NCBI GenBank assembly: GCA_027490725.1
Contig: JAIXXN010000064.1
Location: forward strand, 34,413-98,412
DNA: 64,000 nt
Source: Oxalobacteraceae bacterium
GTDB lineage: Bacteria; Pseudomonadota; Gammaproteobacteria; Burkholderiales; Burkholderiaceae_D
Reading direction: 5' to 3'
Both the position numbers and the translations under genes were made by a program. Every line of letters starts with the position of its first letter. Positions within the stretch are counted from its first letter, which is position 1. The notes beneath the pieces were generated by a model. The model was not told the DNA's origin. It was given only the letters and a program-made list of their open reading frames with translations, and searched no databases. Shown here in pieces: positions 58,249-64,000 of this stretch.

Positions 58249-58770
58249 ATGAAAATACAACAGGAAATAACAAAGTTTCAAGCGGTACTCGGTTTGCCAC
58301 TAGGAAAAATCGGCATCCGCACGGAAGCTGGGCTGATTGCCGAACTGTGTTACCTGCCGCCCCATTTTGATGCACTGGCGCCGCAGGATGCGCTGGCGGA
58401 ACTTGCGGCGAAACAATTGGAACGTTACTGCGCCGATGCTGATTATGTGTTCGACTTGCCGCTGCGGCCAGCCGGTACGCCCTACCAGCAGCGCGTCTGG
58501 GAAGCGATCCGTTCCATCCCGCGCGGCAGCGTACGCACTTATGGCGAACTGGCCAGCCATCTCGGTTCGGTGCCGCGTGCGGTGGGGCAGGCCTGCGGCG
58601 CCAACTGGTACCCCGTGGTGATTCCCTGTCACCGGGTGACGGCGGCCAGCGGTCTGGGCGGTTTTTCGCGCAGCGATGACCAGAACGGCTATCTGTTAGG
58701 CATCAAGCGCTGGTTGCTGGCCCATGAAGGATCGAGTGAGTACGCATGGCAACAGACAACCCTGCTCTGA
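58249..58770 (+). CDS. ogt: Methylated-DNA--protein-cysteine methyltransferase (Ogt type)
   Basis: The 173-residue repair protein starts at ATG 58249 (MKIQQEIT); an upstream frame lacks family similarity. The C-terminal domain has GTPYQQRVWEAIRSIPRGSVRTYGELA, GANWYPVVIPCHRV with the methyl-acceptor Cys, and GLGGFSRSDDQNGYLLGIKRWLL. It removes O6-alkyl groups from guanine in a suicide reaction. The first 80 residues are divergent. The gene overlaps xerD by 25 bases, suggesting coupled translation. Confidence 0.9.
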   Translation: MKIQQEITKFQAVLGLPLGKIGIRTEAGLIAELCYLPPHFDALAPQDALAELAAKQLERYCADADYVFDLPLRPAGTPYQQRVWEAIRSIPRGSVRTYGELASHLGSVPRAVGQACGANWYPVVIPCHRVTAASGLGGFSRSDDQNGYLLGIKRWLLAHEGSSEYAWQQTTLL

Positions 58771-59651
58771 TCGACGAGTTCTGCGATAGCCTGTGGCTGG
58801 AAGACGGGCTGGCCAAGAACACGCTGGAAGCCTACCGGCGCGACCTACGCCTGTTCGCCCACTGGCTCGAGGCCATGCAACCGCAGGTGGCCGGACTGGC
58901 GGCGGTGGCAGCCCATGATCTGCAAGCGTATATCGCGGCGCGCCATCAGGACAGCGCCAAGGCCACCTCGTCCAACCGGCGCCTGTCGGTGCTGCGGCGG
59001 TTTTACCAGTGGCTGCTGCGCTTGCAGCGCATCCCTGCCGACCCGACCCTGAAACTGGTCTCGGCCAAGCAGCCGCAGCGCTTTGTGCATACCCTCAGCG
59101 AAGCGCAGGTGGAGGCGCTGCTGGCGGCGCCGGACGTGCGCCAGCCACTCGGCTTGCGCGAACGTACCATGCTGGAACTGATGTATGCCTCCGGGCTGCG
59201 GGTATCCGAGCTGGTGCAACTGCGTCTGCTCGATGTGGGCATGAGTGACGGGGTGTTGCGAATCACCGGCAAGGGCGCGAAAACCCGGCTGGTACCGTTT
59301 GGCGAGGAAGCGCGGCGCTGGATCGACCGTTACCTGCACGAGGCGCGCGGCCAGATCCTCAATGGCCAGCAGGACGATGCCCTGTTTGTGACAGGGCGCG
59401 GTGCTGCCATGACGCGCCAGATGTTCTGGATCCTGATTAAAAAGCATGCACTCAAGGCGGGCATTAGCGTGCCGCTGTCACCGCATACGCTGCGTCATGC
59501 GTTTGCCACCCATTTACTGAACCATGGCGCCGATCTGCGCGTGGTGCAACTGTTGCTCGGCCATGCCGACATATCGACCACCCAGATTTATACCCATGTG
59601 GCGCGGGAACGTCTCAAACAATTGCATGCATTGCATCATCCGCGTTCATGA
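58746..59651 (+). CDS. xerD: Tyrosine recombinase XerD
   Basis: The 301-residue recombinase has an N-terminal SAM-like domain (about 8-95) and a catalytic domain with R in LMYASGLRVSELVQL, K in RITGKGAKTRLVPFG, HTLRHAFATHLLNHGADLRVVQLLLGHADISTTQIYTHV (H, R, H and nucleophile Y). It acts with XerC at the dif site to resolve chromosome dimers. Family length and motif spacing are normal. Confidence 0.95.
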   Translation: MATDNPALIDEFCDSLWLEDGLAKNTLEAYRRDLRLFAHWLEAMQPQVAGLAAVAAHDLQAYIAARHQDSAKATSSNRRLSVLRRFYQWLLRLQRIPADPTLKLVSAKQPQRFVHTLSEAQVEALLAAPDVRQPLGLRERTMLELMYASGLRVSELVQLRLLDVGMSDGVLRITGKGAKTRLVPFGEEARRWIDRYLHEARGQILNGQQDDALFVTGRGAAMTRQMFWILIKKHALKAGISVPLSPHTLRHAFATHLLNHGADLRVVQLLLGHADISTTQIYTHVARERLKQLHALHHPRS

Positions 59652-59720
59652 ATTAGATGGCTGGAGCGTAACTGGTTCATAATGGTGGTATCAACGAACC
59701 GGATAGAGAAGAGGGTGCCC

Positions 59721-59915
59721 ATGGCCAAAACAAACTTCGCGTATGAAAAGCGTCAGCGTGAGCTGGAGAAGAAGAAAAAAGCGGACGAAAAAGCCCGCCG
59801 CAAAAACGAGCTGAAGAATCATCCCGGGCAGGCCGGCGGGACTGAGGAAGCGGACGCGGACAGTGACGCTGACGTTGCTGAACCGGGCGAGGCTGGCGAA
59901 GTTTCTAAAGAGTAG
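59721..59915 (+). CDS. Small highly charged conserved hypothetical protein
   Basis: This is a 64-residue protein from ATG 59721 (GAGGG 7 nt upstream; a longer frame adds an unlikely leader). The N-terminal half is very basic and helical (KRQRELEKKKKADEKARRKNELK) and the C-terminal half is acidic (EEADADSDADVAEPGEAGE). Similar short Lys/Arg-rich proteins beginning MAKTNF are widespread in betaproteobacteria with no known function. An RNA- or ribosome-associated role is only a guess from charge. Confidence 0.75.
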   Translation: MAKTNFAYEKRQRELEKKKKADEKARRKNELKNHPGQAGGTEEADADSDADVAEPGEAGEVSKE

Positions 59916-59924
59916 GATCTACAT

Positions 59925-59951
59925 CACAAACCGGGCGCTGCCCGGTTTGTG
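59925..59951. terminator. Terminator between small protein gene (+) and RND pump gene (-)
   Basis: A 12-bp perfect stem CACAAACCGGGC/GCCCGGTTTGTG with loop GCT lies 10 nt after the plus-strand stop, is followed by CTTTCT, and faces the end of the minus-strand pump gene. Confidence 0.75.
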
Positions 59952-59990
59952 CTTTCTGTCTGCCGTTGCAGCCGTGCAGCTGCTCCGGCT

Positions 59991-62900
59991 TCAGGCGAGT
60001 TTCGCCGCATCGCCTGCGGCGGCAGAATCAGGCTGCCCGGATTGCTCGGCGTGGGCATTGCCACGCAGGTAGCGGGCGCAGCGTTTGCCCAGGGTGTCGA
60101 GGTAGGTGTAGGCCACCGGCACCACCACCAGCGTCAGCAGGGTCGAGGTAATCACCCCGCCGATCACGGCGCGGCCCATCGGCGCCTGCGTTTCGCCGCC
60201 ATCCCCCATGCCGATGGCCATCGGCAGCATGCCGAAGATCATCGCCAGGGTGGTCATCAGAATCGGCCGCAGACGCACCTGACCGGCGCTCATCAGCGCT
60301 TCGATCTGGCCCATGCCATTGCGCTGGGCATGGTTACTGAAGTCGACCAGCAGAATCGCGTTCTTGGTCACCAGACCCATCAGCATGATGAAACCGATTA
60401 CCGAGAAAATATTCAGGGTACTGCCCGTCACCAGCAGGGCGACCAGCACCCCGATCAGTGACAGCGGCAAGGACATCATGATGGCGACCGGTTGCAAAAA
60501 GCTGCCGAACTGCGAGGCCAGCACCAGATAGATGAAGATTACAGCGATGCTCAGCGCAATCATCGCCGAGGACATGCTCTCGGCCATGTCTTGCGCATTG
60601 CCGCCCACATCGAAGCGCACCCCGGCTGGCAGTGCGATCTGCTTCATGGCGGCGCGCACGTCGCTATCCACATCACCGGCCGGACGGCCTTCCACGGACG
60701 CATACACGGCCACGCGGCGCTGCAGGGCCTGACGTTTCAGCACTTGCGGGCTGAACGATGGCACGAAACTCACCACCTGACGCAGCGGCACCATGATAGG
60801 ACGGCCATCCGGCCCGAGCTTGCTCGACGCCAGTGACAGGTCGGCCAGATCGGCAATGGTTTGCCGGCCCGATTTTGGCAACTGCACGTTGACGTCGTAG
60901 TTCTGGCCATCGTCAGCCAGGAAGTGGCTGGTGGTGTCGCCCGCCACGAAGGGACGCAGGGCGCTACCGATCTGCTGCACTGACAGACCGAGATCGCTGG
61001 CCAGTTCGTTATTGATGCGCACCGTGGTGGACGGGTTGGCGCCTTCCTGACTGTATTCGAGGTCGGTCAGCCCTTTAATTTTGCGCATCTTGTCCATCAG
61101 GCCATGGGCGACGGCGTCCAGCTTGCCTTCATCGGTACCGAGAATGGCGATGAAGATGGGCTTCCAGCCGACCGACATGGTGATCCCGGCGATCTGGTTG
61201 AGGCGCGAACGAACTACGCCTTCCAGTTCTTTCTGGGTGCGGCGCTTGAAGGTCTTGCGGTCCTGCAGCTTGATATCGATCTGCGCGGTATTGCGGCCAT
61301 CCGGCGTACCGACCACGGCAATGACTTGGGCCACTTCAGGGAATTCCTTGAGCGCCAGTTCGACCTGTTTTACCTTGCTATCGGTGTATTCGATGCTGGA
61401 GCCGACCGGGGTTTTCAGACGCAGATTGATCCAGCCATTGTCCTGTTCGGGGAACATTTCGCCACCGATCATGGGTACCAGCATCAGGCTGGCGGCGAAC
61501 AGGGCGAAGGCGCTGGCCAGCGTCAGCTTGCGCCAGCGCAGTGCCAGTCCCAGCACCTTGCCGTACCAGACGTGCAGGTGTTCGATGCCATGCTCGATGC
61601 GCTGCATCAGGCTGCCCAGCCATGGCAGGTATTTGAAGCGGTCTTTGACGGGATCCGGCCATACTGAGGACAGCATCGGATCGAGCGTGAAGCTGACAAA
61701 CAGTGACACCAATACGGCCACTGCCACCGTGACGCCGAATTGCAGGAAGAAGCGGCCGATGATGCCCTGCATGAAGGCCACGGGAATGAACACGGCCACA
61801 ATCGCGAAGGTGGTGGCCATCACGGCCAGCCCGATTTCATTGGTACCATCTGCGGCGGCCTTGCGGTGGCTTTTGCCCATGCCGAGGTGACGCACGATGT
61901 TTTCGCGTACCACGATGGCATCATCGATCAGCAGACCAATGCACAGCGACAGCGCCATCAGGGTCAGGAAGTTGAGGGTGAAGCCGAAGAACTTCATGGC
62001 GATAAAGCTGGCCATCACCGAGATCGGCAGAGTCAGGCCGGTGATGATGGTGGAGCGCCACGAGTGCAGGAACAGGAAGACGATCACCATGGTCAGCACG
62101 GCGCCTTCGATGATGGTTTCCTTGACGTTGTCGAGCTGGCTCTGGACCTTGACCGACTCGTCATTGAGCACCGTCAGGGTGATATCGGACGGCAGGGTCT
62201 GCTGCAATTCGGCCGCGACTTTCTGGATACGCCGACCCACTTCCACCACATTGGCATCCTGCACCTTGGTGATGTCGAGGGTGATGGCGCGCTGGCCGCT
62301 CAGACGCGAGATCGACAGTTCTTCCTGCGCACCGTCGATCACGGTGGCGACCTGATCCAGATAGACGGGGCCATTCGCGCGGCGTGCCACGATGATGCGG
62401 TTGAAGTCGCGCGCATCTTTCATTTTGCCTTCGATACGCACCAGTTGCTCGTTGCCGGCAAAGCTGATCGAGCCGGCCGGCAGATTGGTGTTGGTGGACT
62501 GGATCGCGTTGATGACTTCATCGACGCCGATGGCCTGCGCGGTCAGATCCTGCGGACGCAGACTAATCAGAATCTGGCGCGAGGCGGTGCCGTTCAGACG
62601 CACTTGTCCGACCCCGGCCACGCCCTGGAAGCGCTTGCCGATCAGCTGGTCGGCCATGGTTGACAGTTCGCGCAGGCTGTGGCCGGTGGAGGTTAGGCCG
62701 ATCTGGGCGATCGGACGGCTGTTCTCGCCTTCAAAGCGCACGATGAACGGGTCTTTGGCTTCGCGCGGGAAGCGCGGGCGTACCTGTGCGACCTTGTCGC
62801 GCAAGTCCTGCATGGCCTTGTCCATATTGGTGGACAGTTCGAAGTCGATGTAGACCCCGGAGCGGCCTTCCCACGAGTTGGCGCGCAGCGTCTTGATACC

Positions 62901-63125
62901 GCTGACGGTGTTGACCACGTTTTCGATGGGGCGGGTGATGTCGTTTTCCACCGCTTCCGGCGACGCGCCCGGGTAGTTCACTTCGATCAGGGCGCCGGGA
63001 ATGTCGACATTGGGCATGGCTTCCAGCCCCAGCCCGCGATACGAGAACAGGCCAAGCACCACCAGTGCCACCATTACCATGGTAGCGAACACGGGATTCT
63101 GGATACTGGTTTTAGTAATCCACAT
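59991..63125 (-). CDS. RND efflux pump inner-membrane transporter (HAE1 type)
   Basis: The protein has 1044 residues with the two-fold RND layout: the start WITKTSIQNPVFATMVMVALVVLG, a large periplasmic porter loop, the helix-4 proton-relay DD in GLLIDDAIVVRENI near 405, a second periplasmic loop, and the last membrane block FSVIGFIMLMGLVTKNAILLVDF. Features such as PNVDIPGALIEVNYPGASPE place it among HAE1/MdtB-like exporters of hydrophobic and amphiphilic compounds. It lies 2 nt after the membrane-fusion protein gene. The outer-membrane channel gene is not visible. Confidence 0.93.
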   Translation of the reverse strand: MWITKTSIQNPVFATMVMVALVVLGLFSYRGLGLEAMPNVDIPGALIEVNYPGASPEAVENDITRPIENVVNTVSGIKTLRANSWEGRSGVYIDFELSTNMDKAMQDLRDKVAQVRPRFPREAKDPFIVRFEGENSRPIAQIGLTSTGHSLRELSTMADQLIGKRFQGVAGVGQVRLNGTASRQILISLRPQDLTAQAIGVDEVINAIQSTNTNLPAGSISFAGNEQLVRIEGKMKDARDFNRIIVARRANGPVYLDQVATVIDGAQEELSISRLSGQRAITLDITKVQDANVVEVGRRIQKVAAELQQTLPSDITLTVLNDESVKVQSQLDNVKETIIEGAVLTMVIVFLFLHSWRSTIITGLTLPISVMASFIAMKFFGFTLNFLTLMALSLCIGLLIDDAIVVRENIVRHLGMGKSHRKAAADGTNEIGLAVMATTFAIVAVFIPVAFMQGIIGRFFLQFGVTVAVAVLVSLFVSFTLDPMLSSVWPDPVKDRFKYLPWLGSLMQRIEHGIEHLHVWYGKVLGLALRWRKLTLASAFALFAASLMLVPMIGGEMFPEQDNGWINLRLKTPVGSSIEYTDSKVKQVELALKEFPEVAQVIAVVGTPDGRNTAQIDIKLQDRKTFKRRTQKELEGVVRSRLNQIAGITMSVGWKPIFIAILGTDEGKLDAVAHGLMDKMRKIKGLTDLEYSQEGANPSTTVRINNELASDLGLSVQQIGSALRPFVAGDTTSHFLADDGQNYDVNVQLPKSGRQTIADLADLSLASSKLGPDGRPIMVPLRQVVSFVPSFSPQVLKRQALQRRVAVYASVEGRPAGDVDSDVRAAMKQIALPAGVRFDVGGNAQDMAESMSSAMIALSIAVIFIYLVLASQFGSFLQPVAIMMSLPLSLIGVLVALLVTGSTLNIFSVIGFIMLMGLVTKNAILLVDFSNHAQRNGMGQIEALMSAGQVRLRPILMTTLAMIFGMLPMAIGMGDGGETQAPMGRAVIGGVITSTLLTLVVVPVAYTYLDTLGKRCARYLRGNAHAEQSGQPDSAAAGDAAKLA

Positions 63126-63127
63126 GA

Positions 63128-64000
63128 TCAGCCTTTCTTTGCTGCGGCAGCGGCGGCGGCACTGGCCTGACGGGCAGCTTCTTCGGCCGGCGTGGCAGCG
63201 GCGGGCAGTTTTACCTGTGTGCCCGGTTTCACCGCATCCAGTTTGGCGACGATCACCTGGGCACCGGCCTGCAGGCCGTCGAGCACGGCGACCAGTCCTT
63301 CATCCTCGTTGCGCAAGCCCAGTTTGACAGCTTGGGCGATGACCTTGCCCGCTTCGATCTTGTAGACCAGCGGCGCGCTGCTGGTGCCGCGCAGTGCCGT
63401 CAGGGGAATGATGGGGGCGAGCTCGGCATGGTCGGTGACGATGCTGCCCTTGGCAAACATCCCGGCGCGCAGTGCGCTGTCCTGATTCTGTACCGCGATG
63501 TAGACCAGCATGGCGCGCGATCCGGCTTCAGTGGCCGGATTGATGCGCGTGACTTTGCCGCTGAAGTCGCGCCCCTGGAAACCATCGACCTTGAAGCTCA
63601 CGGCCTGCCCGATTTTCACGCGCGGAATTTCAGTGGCTGGTACCTGCGCTTCCAGCGTCAGTTCGGACAGGTTGACGATGCTAAACACCGGCATGTCGGG
63701 TGCCAGCTTTTCACCGGCCTGCACGTGGCGCTTGCTGATCACGCCGCTAATCGGAGCGCGGATTACGCCATCGTTGAGGGCAATGCGGGCAATCTCGACC
63801 ATGGCGGCCGCCGATTTGACGTTGGCGCGTGCCAGATCGACGCTGTTCTGGGTGGCGTCGTAAGCGGGCTGGGAAATGAAGCGCTGTTTGAGCAGGGTCT
63901 GGCTATTGTTTTCGTTCTTGCTGGCCAGCGCCAGCCGCGCTTGCGCTTCATCGAGCGCAGCCTGCTGTTGTTGCAGGCGGGCGCGCAGATCGGCCTGATC
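63128..64000 (-). CDS. RND efflux membrane-fusion protein, N-terminus cut by window end
   Basis: The frame is open from the stop at 63128 to the window end (291 codons). Visible are the end of the helical hairpin (ALDEAQARLALASKNENNSQ), the lipoyl strand GVIRAPISGVISKRHVQAGEKL, the beta-barrel part LTLEAQVPATEIPRVKIGQAV, and a C-terminal tail rich in Ala (about 20 residues). The AcrA/MdtA-like adaptor links the pump to an outer-membrane channel. The signal peptide and N-terminal lipoyl half lie beyond position 64000. Confidence 0.92.
   Translation of the reverse strand, partial: DQADLRARLQQQQAALDEAQARLALASKNENNSQTLLKQRFISQPAYDATQNSVDLARANVKSAAAMVEIARIALNDGVIRAPISGVISKRHVQAGEKLAPDMPVFSIVNLSELTLEAQVPATEIPRVKIGQAVSFKVDGFQGRDFSGKVTRINPATEAGSRAMLVYIAVQNQDSALRAGMFAKGSIVTDHAELAPIIPLTALRGTSSAPLVYKIEAGKVIAQAVKLGLRNEDEGLVAVLDGLQAGAQVIVAKLDAVKPGTQVKLPAAATPAEEAARQASAAAAAAAKKG

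Noticed and set aside
1..64000. CRISPR arrays, insertion sequences, prophage or toxin-antitoxin loci
   Set aside because: No regular spacer-repeat pattern, transposase, phage structural gene or toxin pair was found on reading both strands.

Overview
This is a GC-rich, gene-dense window from a free-living Gram-negative bacterium, most probably a betaproteobacterium. The reasons are the housekeeping set (tsaE-amiC, queG, mutL-miaA, xerD), the secreted FxDxF/PEP-CTERM and JDVT-CTERM type proteins, and many TonB-dependent receptors and secreted hydrolases. The genus cannot be fixed by eye. I see no insertion sequences, prophage, CRISPR or rRNA; one elongator tRNA-Met lies at 40027-40103.

Region 1 (1-12.4 kb) starts with a truncated FxDxF PEP-CTERM gene. 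Next comes a two-armed island that looks dedicated to cyanophycin (beta-Asp-Arg polymer) and arginine use. The left arm (minus strand) encodes a TonB receptor, a YfcC-type carrier and an N-succinylamino-acid-racemase-like enolase. The right arm (plus strand) encodes a secreted cyanophycinase, an exported M20 amidohydrolase, an AotO/CphZ-type dipeptide hydrolase, an ArgR-type AraC regulator and an AstA-type arginine N-succinyltransferase. The intergenic region holds two oppositely oriented tandem repeats that fit the pseudomonad ArgR operator pattern.

Region 2 (12.4-23.8 kb) is a cellulose/cellodextrin locus: GH3 beta-glucosidase, an orphan sugar-binding protein in an operon with a two-component system, a FucP-like sugar transporter, a TonB receptor and a GH6 cellulase, with LacI-like palindromes at the edges.

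Region 3 (23.8-36.8 kb) begins with a BON-domain protein and a flavodoxin. It continues with a redox operon on the minus strand: a MrtJ-like intramembrane protease, a cytochrome c/repeat/CTERM-anchor/thioredoxin fusion, a DUF4266 lipoprotein, a DUF3570 protein with FMN-attachment-like motifs, ApbE, DsbD and TrxB. Divergent from it lies an ECF sigma operon: sigma, anti-sigma with a subtilase-propeptide-like periplasmic domain, S8 protease and a TorF-like outer-membrane protein. The 93-nt gap between the divergent starts and the first bases beyond it carry two matching ECF-type promoters (TTGAACC-N16-GTAT), one per direction. I consider this the best candidate for an undescribed system: a protease-gated ECF switch controlling a flavinylated, thiol-fed envelope redox module.

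Region 4 (36.8-64 kb) is mostly core genome: PAS-GGDEF cyclase, chemoreceptor, tRNA-Met, miaA, mutL, cyclophilin, DedA, alpha-carbonic anhydrase, mutarotase, amiC, tsaE, queG, a DUF885 protein, a TRAP dicarboxylate transporter with its two-component system, a structured non-coding stretch, ogt, xerD, a small basic protein and an RND efflux pump cut by the window end.
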